This document shows positions 17,636-25,174 of a stretch of DNA of 64,000 nt, in pieces. This DNA is from RGIG8050 sp045588915 (GTDB lineage Bacteria; Bacillota; Clostridia; Christensenellales; UBA1242): the NCBI GenBank assembly GCA_045588915.1, contig JAZNFA010000003.1, positions 52,509 through 116,508 on the forward strand. Reading direction: 5' to 3'. Made by a program: the position numbers and the translations under genes. Below the pieces are notes generated by a model, which was given only the letters and a program-made list of their open reading frames with translations, ran no database searches and was not told where the DNA came from. Numbering within the stretch: position 1 is the stretch's first letter; each line of letters begins with the position of its first letter.

Positions 17636-18184
17636 CTATTCTCCTAACTCTGGTACAACTGGGTATTTAAATTGTTTAAACAAAATTGCAAAAAAATCCC
17701 AAACCCACATTCCCAAAGCTAAAAGTCCCAATAAATCACCGGGGAATAAGTACCCACGAATTTCAAACATATTACGAATTTGACTGCCAGCACTTTCGCC
17801 AACTTCGGGTGGGAAAATAAAGAACGTTGCCATAAAACTAATTGTCAACAATAACATTAGAATACCACGTAAATAACGCTTAGCAACAAAGCAATGTACT
17901 CCAAAACAACCAAAAATACCACCAACAACCATTTTCCAAAAAGGCAAAGCCGCAGGACGTACCTTCGAAAATAAAACATTGCTACCGGGTTTATACGGTG
18001 CTGTTAATTTTGCATAATAAATTTGTTCCTTTGTCAAAGCACAGTTTTTACACTTTGAAGTTCCTTTGGGCATTTTTGTTTGACAATAAGGACAACGCAT
18101 TTCGGTCATATATAAAACATCCAATCGGTCATCTGACTGAATGCGTTTACCTAAAATATCTTTTTGTTCTTCACCTGTAATCAT
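17636..18184 (-). CDS. TM2-domain membrane protein with zinc ribbon
   Basis: 182 residues. A zinc-ribbon-like pair of CxxC motifs (CPYC and CKNC, about residues 33-50) is followed by a TM2 domain: two helices around FGCFGVHCFVAKRYLRG, about residues 88-130, and a third hydrophobic stretch near the C-terminus (GDLLGLLALGMWVWDFFAI). The role of TM2 proteins in bacteria is unknown. The ATG overlaps the TGA of the subtilase gene, so the two are coupled. Ends in TAG. Confidence 0.8.
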   Translation of the reverse strand: MITGEEQKDILGKRIQSDDRLDVLYMTEMRCPYCQTKMPKGTSKCKNCALTKEQIYYAKLTAPYKPGSNVLFSKVRPAALPFWKMVVGGIFGCFGVHCFVAKRYLRGILMLLLTISFMATFFIFPPEVGESAGSQIRNMFEIRGYLFPGDLLGLLALGMWVWDFFAILFKQFKYPVVPELGE

Positions 18185-19743
18185 CCCTGCCTCCCTATAA
18201 AGTATGACTTAATTCGTCCTAACAGCCAAACTAAAAAAGTGCCAACTCCTAAAATACAACCAATCAAGAACCAATCAATCTCACCCGTCATATTTTTCTT
18301 ACTTGCAGGACGTGGGTCATCTTGTTGCGCCAATTCATAGTTAATATCTTTTAAAGTTACGACCGTATCTGTTGCAAAATCTAGAACTGTAATCGTGCCA
18401 TAACCAAAATATTCGTCATAGCCAACTTCACCACGATCTGTTGCCTCTCCTGCCGCCGCAGACAACAAAGCTTTATGCGCAAAATTTAAAATGTGTTCAT
18501 CTTCGCCATCTGCATCCCAGTTTGTGAGTCCATAATCTTGCATTGTAGTTTTACTTGAATCACTATACAACATTGCATAACAAGCTGTAACATACGGTGT
18601 TGCCATACTTGTTCCACTATTACGTAAATAATATGCACCATTCAAATCCTGACGTACATACCAACTGTGAGAACTATCATACTTATAAAGACTATAATTA
18701 CCATTCACATCATTATAATTTTTTTTCGACGCCGAACTAAGTTGGTCAACAATTTCTTGACTGCACGCCGACCAAATTTCCTTACCAGGCGCAGCAACCC
18801 CAACATAATCATTATGGTAAGAAAAATCAGCCAACTGGTAACTACTTTTTGTATTATCATAAGCCGACACTGCCAAAACGCCTTCGCACGCACTTGGCAA
18901 AGAATAATATGTATAACTTTTATATTCCCCTGACCCAACATTACCGGCTGCCGCAATCGGCAAAATATCATTATTAGTTAAGTTATCAATGACATCCTGA
19001 TAACCAGTATATTGAAAACCATTGTCGAGATAACCATACTTGTCGTCACGGTACTCTGCCATATCTTCGCTGTCGTAAACATTGTAACCATCTGTTCCTA
19101 TGCTCATATTCACAGCAATGATATTTAATTTCCCTGTTACCGAATTACGTCTTCGATGCGCAAGACCATTACTATCTAACAAAGAATAATATTGACTACC
19201 ATTTTTCAAAGCACACAAATAACGAACAGCATTTTCAAATGCATAATTACCTATTTCATTATCAAATCCATTAAAAATCTTAATTGGTAAAATCTTTACA
19301 TTGTCCAAAGTCATATCTGCTATGATACCTGCCACGTGCGTACCGTGTCCATTGTGGTCCTCGTGCCATTTTTTCATAGCATCATCATCATTGATACCTT
19401 CACTAAAATTAATTGCATATTCTTCCAAAATACGTCCAGCAAACACTGGGTGCGTATTATCTAAACCAGAATCGACAACAGCTACAATCACATCTCTTAA
19501 ATTTTGTACAGCATCAAGGGCCGTTAAATAGTCATTGTATGTAGTAATTCCCAACGCTTCATATAAACTCTGTCGCGTGGGTTGATTATAATTATACTGA
19601 TTAAAGTAATAAGTTTTTGTACTAACGGCATCGTGTGGCATTAACGCAAAAGCAGGAACAATCTTAACAACTGACTGCCCCCAGCAAAAAATAGCTAACA
19701 AAAGAACACAAAAGAACTTATTTGCTAAATTGCGTAATTTCAT
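18181..19743 (-). CDS. Secreted, membrane-anchored subtilisin-family serine protease
   Basis: 520 residues. Signal peptide at 1-33 (hydrophobic core CVLLLAIFCWGQS, cut after AFA). Peptidase S8 triad: Asp in AVVDSGLDNTHP, His in NGHGTHVAGI, oxyanion Asn in PIAAAGNVGSG, Ser in GTSMATPYVTA. The last 30 residues hold a transmembrane helix (FLIGCILGVGTFLVWLLGR) and a short basic tail, so the protease domain should be anchored facing outside. TATAAT ends 8 bases before the ATG with no ribosome binding site; the promoter is divergent with and overlaps that of recA. Confidence 0.93.
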   Translation of the reverse strand: MKLRNLANKFFCVLLLAIFCWGQSVVKIVPAFALMPHDAVSTKTYYFNQYNYNQPTRQSLYEALGITTYNDYLTALDAVQNLRDVIVAVVDSGLDNTHPVFAGRILEEYAINFSEGINDDDAMKKWHEDHNGHGTHVAGIIADMTLDNVKILPIKIFNGFDNEIGNYAFENAVRYLCALKNGSQYYSLLDSNGLAHRRRNSVTGKLNIIAVNMSIGTDGYNVYDSEDMAEYRDDKYGYLDNGFQYTGYQDVIDNLTNNDILPIAAAGNVGSGEYKSYTYYSLPSACEGVLAVSAYDNTKSSYQLADFSYHNDYVGVAAPGKEIWSACSQEIVDQLSSASKKNYNDVNGNYSLYKYDSSHSWYVRQDLNGAYYLRNSGTSMATPYVTACYAMLYSDSSKTTMQDYGLTNWDADGEDEHILNFAHKALLSAAAGEATDRGEVGYDEYFGYGTITVLDFATDTVVTLKDINYELAQQDDPRPASKKNMTGEIDWFLIGCILGVGTFLVWLLGRIKSYFIGRQG

Positions 19744-19759
19744 ATATCTTAATTATATT

Positions 19760-20785
19760 ATGGCAGAACAAGAAAAAAGTAAAGCATTGCAAGCGGCTTT
19801 AGCAACCATTGAAAAAATTTATGGTAAAGGCGCAATTATGAAAATGGGTGACGGCCCCGTCGTCCGTAACATCAAAGTAATTTCAACCGGCTGTTTAACT
19901 TTAGACTATGCTTTGGGTATCGGTGGCATTCCACGTGGACGTATTACCGAAATTTATGGTCCAGAATCCAGTGGTAAAACTACTGTTTGTTTACACGTTG
20001 TGGCTGAAGCACAAAAAATGGGATTAACCTGTGCTTACATCGACGCCGAACAAGCGCTTGACCCAATTTACGCAGAAGCTTTGGGTGTCAACGTTAAAGA
20101 CTTAATCATCAGCCAACCAGACAGCGGCGAACAAGGTTTAGATATCGCCCACAAATTGGTTGAATCTGGCTGTGTTGATTTAATTATCATCGACAGTGTG
20201 GCAGCACTTACTCCACGTGCCGAAATCGACGGCGACATCGGCGATGCGCACATCGGTTTGCAAGCTCGTTTAATGAGCCAAGCATTACGTAAATTAACTC
20301 CAATTATCAATAAAACAGAAACAGCTTTGGTTTTCATTAACCAATTACGTGAAAAAGTTGGAATGATGATGCCTGGCCAAAACCCTGAAACAACACCAGG
20401 TGGTAAAGCCTTAAAATTCTATTCATCAATGCGTTTAGACGTTCGTCGTATCGGTAGCGTTAAACAAGGCGACGAAGTTATTGCGAATAAAACTAAAGTT
20501 AAAGTCGTCAAAAACAAATTAGCATCACCTTTCAAAATTGCTGAATTTGAAATCACTTTCGGTAAAGGTATTTCAAACGAAGGTTGTATCTTAGATTTAG
20601 CGATTGCTAACGACATTATTCAAAAAGCAGGTAGTTGGTTCTCTTATCAAGGCGAACGCATCGCACAAGGTAAAGAAGCAACCAAAGCTTGGTTAGATAG
20701 CGACCCCAAAATCAAAGAAGAGATTTTGAATCAAGTCAAAGCCACAATGACCAAAAGCAATATCGCACCAATCGAAGCCGACTAA
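19760..20785 (+). CDS. recA: RecA recombinase
   Basis: 341 residues from the ATG at 19760 (MAEQEKSKAL, the family N-terminus). Walker A GPESSGKTT, the L1/L2 DNA-binding loops around MMMPGQNPETTPGGKAL, Walker B LIIIDSVAAL. RecA forms filaments on single-stranded DNA for strand exchange and SOS induction. No Shine-Dalgarno sequence; the ATG follows an AT-rich stretch with TATA-type boxes only 0-11 bases upstream. I see no LexA box in the 16-bp gap to the divergent subtilase. The 3' end overlaps the Mur ligase stop by 4 bases. Confidence 0.97.
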   Translation: MAEQEKSKALQAALATIEKIYGKGAIMKMGDGPVVRNIKVISTGCLTLDYALGIGGIPRGRITEIYGPESSGKTTVCLHVVAEAQKMGLTCAYIDAEQALDPIYAEALGVNVKDLIISQPDSGEQGLDIAHKLVESGCVDLIIIDSVAALTPRAEIDGDIGDAHIGLQARLMSQALRKLTPIINKTETALVFINQLREKVGMMMPGQNPETTPGGKALKFYSSMRLDVRRIGSVKQGDEVIANKTKVKVVKNKLASPFKIAEFEITFGKGISNEGCILDLAIANDIIQKAGSWFSYQGERIAQGKEATKAWLDSDPKIKEEILNQVKATMTKSNIAPIEAD

Positions 20786-22017
20786 TACTGCTCTGGTAAA
20801 TCATTGATAATCAACAATGTATCCCCACGTTTTAACCACTGGGGATATATTTTTTTAGCAGCTTCACGGTCAGCAACGTAAGCAACTTCACCCTGCCAAT
20901 CTTGTAAACCTTGCTTAAAATACACTCGGTTAAGTTCCCCCACCACAATGACAGCATCAGCTACTTCTTTGATTTGCGCACAAAACTCACGATGAGCACT
21001 TGCTGTGTTTGTTCCCTGTTCGACAAAACCTGGCGTTTGGACAACTTTACGTCCAGTTTGTGTACGCAACACAGCTAATGCACTTTTTGCACTAACTGGA
21101 TTAGCATTGTAACTGTCATCCAAAATGATGATACCATTTGGTGCTATAATTTTTTCTAAACGATGTGGCGTCGCCTGTAAAGTCTTGGCAACTTGTCTAA
21201 TTTCATTATCGCTGACACCGAACAACCGTGCCAAGACTACAGCCATCTGTAAATTTTTCTGCTGGTGTTCACCACATAAGTTTGTTTCTATATGTTTGCA
21301 TTTCGCCGCTTTCACAAGAATTAAATTTGGATGTTCCAATTTTTGACACCACTCATTATCACCATCCGTAATCGCAATTCCATTTTTGGGTAATGCTTGC
21401 AATAATTCAGCTTTAGTACGTGCCACCGTTTCAACATCACCAAACGTTGCCAAATGACAAGCCCCAATACTGGTAACTATTCCGTGCTGTGGTTGTAATA
21501 AATCACACAACTCTTTAATTTCTCCCTCACGACGTGCCCCCATTTCCATAATCAAAACTTGCGTATCAGACTGCAAATTTTCATTCACGGTACGCGCTAA
21601 ACCCATCGGTGTGTTAAAACTAGCAGGACTGGCCACCACACGATATTTCACACTTAACAACTGCGCCAAAATATTTTTCACCGACGTTTTCCCATAACTT
21701 CCTGTAATTCCAATTTTAATTAAATCAGGACGTTGGCGTAAAGTTCGTTGTGCACGACACAAAAAATGTTTTTGCACACGCTTTTCATACGGTCGCATTA
21801 ACCAATTTGCGCAAGCAAGCGTTTGTGCCAAACATAACAATGGTAACCCGAAACCCAAAATAACCAAAAATACCGTCAGCCAATGCAACCGACACACACG
21901 AGCCGTCCATCGCACTTTACCAGTGGTAACTTTGCCAATTAAATTCCAATATGCGTGATTTTGATACCCACAGATTTGCATCTTATACAACAAATCATTC
22001 CATCGATGTAGCATCAT
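20782..22017 (-). CDS. Mur ligase family protein (MurF-like) with N-terminal membrane segment
   Basis: 411 residues. The Mur-ligase P-loop is GITGSYGKTSVKNILAQLL, followed by PASFNTPMGLA, LIMEMGARREGEI and ILDDSYNANPVSAKSAL, all typical of MurF, which adds D-Ala-D-Ala to the UDP-muramyl tripeptide. Instead of the normal MurF N-terminal substrate domain there is a membrane segment (about residues 45-70) and a basic linker. It may thus be a membrane-tethered MurF variant or an amide ligase for another wall or lipid polymer; whether a standard murF exists elsewhere decides. The start overlaps the hydrolase TGA. Confidence 0.82.
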   Translation of the reverse strand: MMLHRWNDLLYKMQICGYQNHAYWNLIGKVTTGKVRWTARVCRLHWLTVFLVILGFGLPLLCLAQTLACANWLMRPYEKRVQKHFLCRAQRTLRQRPDLIKIGITGSYGKTSVKNILAQLLSVKYRVVASPASFNTPMGLARTVNENLQSDTQVLIMEMGARREGEIKELCDLLQPQHGIVTSIGACHLATFGDVETVARTKAELLQALPKNGIAITDGDNEWCQKLEHPNLILVKAAKCKHIETNLCGEHQQKNLQMAVVLARLFGVSDNEIRQVAKTLQATPHRLEKIIAPNGIIILDDSYNANPVSAKSALAVLRTQTGRKVVQTPGFVEQGTNTASAHREFCAQIKEVADAVIVVGELNRVYFKQGLQDWQGEVAYVADREAAKKIYPQWLKRGDTLLIINDLPEQY

Positions 22018-22685
22018 TGCGCCCCTTGATGACTTGCCAAAAAGTTGTTCATATCATTGATAAATCGTGCACTTTCTTCCAAATATGCGAAATGGCCTTT
22101 ACCACGATAAATAATTTTTTGAGCGTGTGGTATCAAAGCACACCACCGTTTCATCTGCTTTAACGGCGTATCACAATCACGACTCCCCCAAACAAGCAAA
22201 GTCGGTGCTTGAATTTGTTTTACTTCTAAACTTAAATCACGGTGAATAATGTTTTGAAAAGTTTTTTTGCCATTTTCATCTAAACGACGATAATCGGCAC
22301 TACCACCTTGCACACGCCACCCCAGCCGTCGTCCTAATTTATACCACCAAATCTTCCATCGTACACGCCAAGATTTTCCTACGGATAACCCAGCCCCACC
22401 CGTAATAATCACCTGCGTAAATAAATGAGGATGTCGCGCGTTTAAGATTGCCACTAAGCGTGCCCCAAAAGAATGAGCGATGACGACACAGCGTGTGATT
22501 TTGTTTTGGTACAATAATTTGTCAACGTCATCGGCATAATCTTCCAAAGTGTAAACTTTTTGTGGTGGACACGGTAAATTTGGAACAAACACACGACAAG
22601 TCAAATCACGAGCAAAGTACCGACTAATCGGCGCAAAGCTATCACTATTCCCACCCCACCCGTGCAAAAACAAAAACGTTCGCAT
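22014..22685 (-). CDS. Alpha/beta hydrolase
   Basis: 223 residues from the ATG at 22685. Fold marks: FLHGWGGNSDSF (oxyanion region), nucleophile elbow VVIAHSFGARLV with Ser, acid in LVWGSRDCDTP, and His in YRGKGHFAYLE. Substrate unknown; the gene is coupled to the Mur ligase (stop and start overlap), so a role near the cell envelope is possible but unproven. TATATT ends 5 bases before the ATG and there is no ribosome binding site. Confidence 0.85.
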   Translation of the reverse strand: MRTFLFLHGWGGNSDSFAPISRYFARDLTCRVFVPNLPCPPQKVYTLEDYADDVDKLLYQNKITRCVVIAHSFGARLVAILNARHPHLFTQVIITGGAGLSVGKSWRVRWKIWWYKLGRRLGWRVQGGSADYRRLDENGKKTFQNIIHRDLSLEVKQIQAPTLLVWGSRDCDTPLKQMKRWCALIPHAQKIIYRGKGHFAYLEESARFINDMNNFLASHQGAQ

Positions 22686-22766
22686 ACTGTAATATATGAA
22701 TTCCACCAAAATCGGTTTCGCCATATTTACAATTACGAACGTTTTCCTAATTTAAGTTGCTGACAA

Positions 22767-22973
22767 TTAACGAGCCATTTCGTGATTTTGATTTTGTACG
22801 TTTTCTTTCAAAGCATTTTTATTCACTGGAATCAATTTAGTCTTACGCACTAACTTATTTGTTTGGTTACAGATATCACTGCATTTATTACTGCAACGAA
22901 CATCCATATTGTCCAAAACACCTGATTCAACTAAATCTAACATTTCTTCATTATTTAATTCAAATTTTGCCAT
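22767..22973 (-). CDS. Small Cys-containing protein of unknown function
   Basis: 68 residues. The first 23 residues (LNNEEMLDLVESGVL) form an acidic amphipathic helix; then comes MDVRCSNKCSDICNQ with three cysteines spaced C-x3-C-x3-C, and a basic, Asn-rich tail. An acidic leader before a Cys/Ser cluster is reminiscent of modified-peptide precursors, but no modifying enzyme is nearby, so that is only a hint. AAAGGAG site before the ATG. Last of four small co-directional genes. Confidence 0.6.
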   Translation of the reverse strand: MAKFELNNEEMLDLVESGVLDNMDVRCSNKCSDICNQTNKLVRKTKLIPVNKNALKENVQNQNHEMAR

Positions 22974-23002
22974 TATTAACTCCTTTATTTTATTAAGTAA
23001 AT

Positions 23003-23224
23003 TTACAAATTCATCATATTAGCAACAGTCGATTGAATTTCTACTCCCGAAAGTTCACCAACTTCCAATACGTCTAAACCTTCTTGACTAGCTTCAATCA
23101 TTTCTTCACGTAATTTCTTTGCTTGGAAGTCACGTTTTAATGCTCTCTTCAATGAAGTATCCTTATTAAACTCTCTTAGTTTATGTAATTTTTTATAATG
23201 CTTTGCTCTTTTTTCATTACTCAT
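23003..23224 (-). CDS. Small basic protein of unknown function
   Basis: 73 residues. The N-terminal 45 residues are strongly basic and helical (KRAKHYKKLHKLREF, LKRALKRDFQAKKL); the C-terminal part is acidic to neutral and ends SGVEIQSTVANMMNL. No family recognised. Its ATG overlaps the stop of the preceding 87-residue gene and is preceded by AAAGGAGAT, so it is a real translated gene within the four-gene unit. Confidence 0.6.
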   Translation of the reverse strand: MSNEKRAKHYKKLHKLREFNKDTSLKRALKRDFQAKKLREEMIEASQEGLDVLEVGELSGVEIQSTVANMMNL

Positions 23225-23484
23225 TTTATTTTATCTCCTTTTTCTTCTTGACTTATTTCCACAGTAACGGTATTTGTTTTCTTTCTTAAACTCGCTAAAC
23301 GAAAAGCACCACTCATTAAACAACGTAATTTTCCAAAAGTTGAACCACGAACATCTTCTGAAATTTCTCCTGATATAACACCATCGACAATTTGTTCTAA
23401 TTCGATTTTGTTATTTAGTGCCTTTTTAGCTTTTGCATAACCTTTGTTACGCATTTTAATCAAAGTAAGGTCGCAATTATACAT
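23221..23484 (-). CDS. Small protein of unknown function
   Basis: 87 residues. A basic N-terminus (MRNKGYAKAKKALNN) is followed by an acidic helix (LEQIVDGVISGEISEDV) and a second basic stretch (GKLRCLMSGAFRLASLRKK). No family recognised. It follows the 121-residue gene by 10 bases and overlaps the next by 4 bases. The ribosome binding site is weak (GGAAGT). Confidence 0.55.
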   Translation of the reverse strand: MYNCDLTLIKMRNKGYAKAKKALNNKIELEQIVDGVISGEISEDVRGSTFGKLRCLMSGAFRLASLRKKTNTVTVEISQEEKGDKIK

Positions 23485-23494
23485 TTTCTTTTAA

Positions 23495-23860
23495 TTACTT
23501 CCCAATATCGATTTGTGGTTCAAGGTTATTTGTTTTTAACGTGGTTTTCTTGAAATCAGTGTTTAACGAACTAAGTTTATGTTGGTATTGAACTTCTGGT
23601 AGTCGGTTACGTTTTTTCAATGATATCAAAATCTCTTTAATCAATTCTTTCAATTCATTAACGTTACTTAATAATTTTTTCACACCGTAACGTTCTGGCC
23701 GTAAACTATGCACCACATCAGATTTTACTTTTAATAAGAGAGCTTCGTTTTTTGCCACTTCGGCCATACGAAAATCATCCCATAAAATATCACGCACCAT
23801 CTTCTTGATTAAATAATGTAATTCTTCTTCTGCTATTTCTTCACTATAAGTTTGATACAT
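23495..23860 (-). CDS. Helical protein of unknown function, first of a four-gene unit
   Basis: 121 residues, predicted almost all helix: acidic N-terminus (EEIAEEELHYLIKKM), then a leucine/lysine-rich region with coiled-coil character (VNELKELIKEILISLKKRN). No family recognised. A good AAAGGAG site precedes the ATG, and TTGACT with TAAGAT 18 bp apart lies upstream (about 23880-23913). It leads the operon of four small orphan genes at 22767-23860. Confidence 0.58.
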   Translation of the reverse strand: MYQTYSEEIAEEELHYLIKKMVRDILWDDFRMAEVAKNEALLLKVKSDVVHSLRPERYGVKKLLSNVNELKELIKEILISLKKRNRLPEVQYQHKLSSLNTDFKKTTLKTNNLEPQIDIGK

Positions 23861-23921
23861 AATTTACTCCTTTTGTTTGACTTGTTATCTTATCATATTT
23901 CAACAAGCAAAGTCAAGGTAC

Positions 23922-24308
23922 TTACTGTTTTTTATGGACGATAAACTCACCATTATAAAATGGTTGCAAAGCAAACGGACTGACAGTTTCACCTGCCTGG
24001 AATTTACGCATCGCTTCGTCGACATCAAGCCGTTCACGCAATTCAATGACAGGAATTTTTTGCGCATAAGCAAAGGCTTTGGCAACAGCTAACCCAACAC
24101 GAATCCCCGTCCACGAACCTGGCCCAGTTACCACAGCCACAGCATCAAATTTTGGGACATTTAATTCCCGAATTAAACGGTTTATGTTTTTATCGTGCTG
24201 TCTTTGTTCATCGCAAGTCTTGGTTACCGATAATTTACCGTCCACAGCCAAAGCAACAACTAATTGCGTTTGCGTACTATCAATCAATAATAAATTCACG
24301 ATTCCCAT
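23922..24308 (-). CDS. tsaB: TsaB-like protein, short form
   Basis: 128 residues. TsaB partners TsaD and TsaE in forming N6-threonylcarbamoyladenosine at A37 of ANN-decoding tRNAs. The N-terminal ASKHA-like domain is clear (LLLIDSTQTQ, AVVTGPGSWTGIRVGLAVAKAFAY), but the second domain of the usual 220-240 residues is almost gone; the C-terminus QPFYNGEFIV resembles the normal family end. This looks like an internal deletion leaving both ends. It overlaps tsaE by up to 29 bases; a GTG at 24299 is an alternative start. tsaC lies at 40.2 kb; tsaD is not in the window. Confidence 0.82.
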   Translation of the reverse strand: MGIVNLLLIDSTQTQLVVALAVDGKLSVTKTCDEQRQHDKNINRLIRELNVPKFDAVAVVTGPGSWTGIRVGLAVAKAFAYAQKIPVIELRERLDVDEAMRKFQAGETVSPFALQPFYNGEFIVHKKQ

Positions 24309-24681
24309 TCTCCTTTACTTGAATTGTTACTTTAATCGCATTCGGTATTATCATTTCATTTGGCCATTCAATAAAAACATAATTACCAGCTACCATTAAA
24401 TCTTCTAAACCAATACTTTGCATTGCGCTTTCCAATGTTTGATTTTCATTTTCCCACAGGCGATATAAATCAGCGTGAAAAATATTGTCGGCATACTGGT
24501 TAATAATTGTATAAGTTGGACTAGCTGGCAAAGCTGTCGGACACAAAATACGCACAATTTCGCCGACCAAAGTTGTTTTTCCTGCCCCCATTGCGCCAGA
24601 CAATAAAACAACACCACCGTTATTTTGTTGCAGACGGTGGGCAATTTGTTGCGCTGTTTTGCGTGTCGCATTGAGATTCAT
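24280..24681 (-). CDS. tsaE: TsaE, tRNA threonylcarbamoyladenosine biosynthesis ATPase
   Basis: 133 residues. P-loop SGAMGAGKTTLVGEIV and the HADLYRL motif identify TsaE, which drives turnover of the TsaBD complex. ASPTYTIINQY is the conserved Thr/Ser segment. Length is slightly short (family about 150). It overlaps the upstream membrane gene by 62 bases and tsaB by 29 bases, indicating tightly compressed, coupled genes. Confidence 0.93.
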   Translation of the reverse strand: MNLNATRKTAQQIAHRLQQNNGGVVLLSGAMGAGKTTLVGEIVRILCPTALPASPTYTIINQYADNIFHADLYRLWENENQTLESAMQSIGLEDLMVAGNYVFIEWPNEMIIPNAIKVTIQVKENGNREFIID

Positions 24682-25075
24682 ATTTTACTATATCATTTTT
24701 TTGTGGTGGCGCAAAGCGACTAATCGCCGCCAATGTAAAGACCAAACAAGCAATTACAATATAATAAACTTGAAACTTTACCACATAACTACTTAATAAC
24801 AAGATAAAACCTACGAAAACTAAACCTTTAGTGCGTTCACGGGCAAAAACTCGACGCCACAAATCTCGCAAGACGCTACGCCAATGACGACGTGGTTTTT
24901 TGGGTGCTTTTTTCCACGCTTGCCAAAATTTACGCCCTGCCGTTAACTCATAAATAATATTGATTGCCGCAGTTAAAAACAGCGACCACCACCAACTGCG
25001 TAACAACAAAAACAGCACGACGAAGATAAAAAAACCACGTACAAAAATATTACTTATATATGCAAAACAATTCAT
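24620..25075 (-). CDS. Small membrane protein of unknown function
   Basis: 151 residues. Hydrophobic segments at about 9-45 (two passes possible) and 83-118 (two passes), separated by a very basic loop (KKAPKKPRRHWRSVLRDLWRR). The C-terminal 30 residues overlap the start of tsaE in another frame by 62 bases, so the true end is sure (no earlier stop) but its importance is not. It may be the first gene of the tsaE-tsaB unit. Divergent from the pot operon. Confidence 0.6.
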   Translation of the reverse strand: MNCFAYISNIFVRGFFIFVVLFLLLRSWWWSLFLTAAINIIYELTAGRKFWQAWKKAPKKPRRHWRSVLRDLWRRVFARERTKGLVFVGFILLLSSYVVKFQVYYIVIACLVFTLAAISRFAPPQKNDIVKYESQCDTQNSATNCPPSATK

Positions 25076-25087
25076 TAAAATTTATTA

Positions 25088-25116
25088 TTGACAATGCGTG
25101 CTGTAGATTGCATAAT
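25088..25116 (+). promoter_or_regulatory. Promoter of the polyamine transport operon
   Basis: TTGACA (25088-25093), 17-bp spacer, CATAAT (25111-25116, 5/6). Start expected near 25123, giving a leader of about 50 bases with AAAGGTAGGG before the GTG start of potA. Confidence 0.75.
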
Positions 25117-25141
25117 AACTCAATTTTTAATGCTTTACAGC
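25100..25141. promoter_or_regulatory. Interrupted dyad over the pot promoter
   Basis: GCTGTAgattGCAT at the left and ATGCttTACAGC at the right: GCTGTA/TACAGC and GCAT/ATGC are mirrored. It overlaps the -10 box and the predicted start, so it could be an operator or a 5' RNA hairpin. Function is inference. Confidence 0.4.
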
Positions 25142-25174
25142 AGAAAATAATAATAAAAGGTAGGGTTTTATGCA

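Noticed and set aside
22767..22973. Lanthipeptide or other RiPP precursor
   Set aside because: The Cys/Ser cluster and acidic leader are suggestive, but no LanM, radical SAM, YcaO, protease or exporter gene is nearby.
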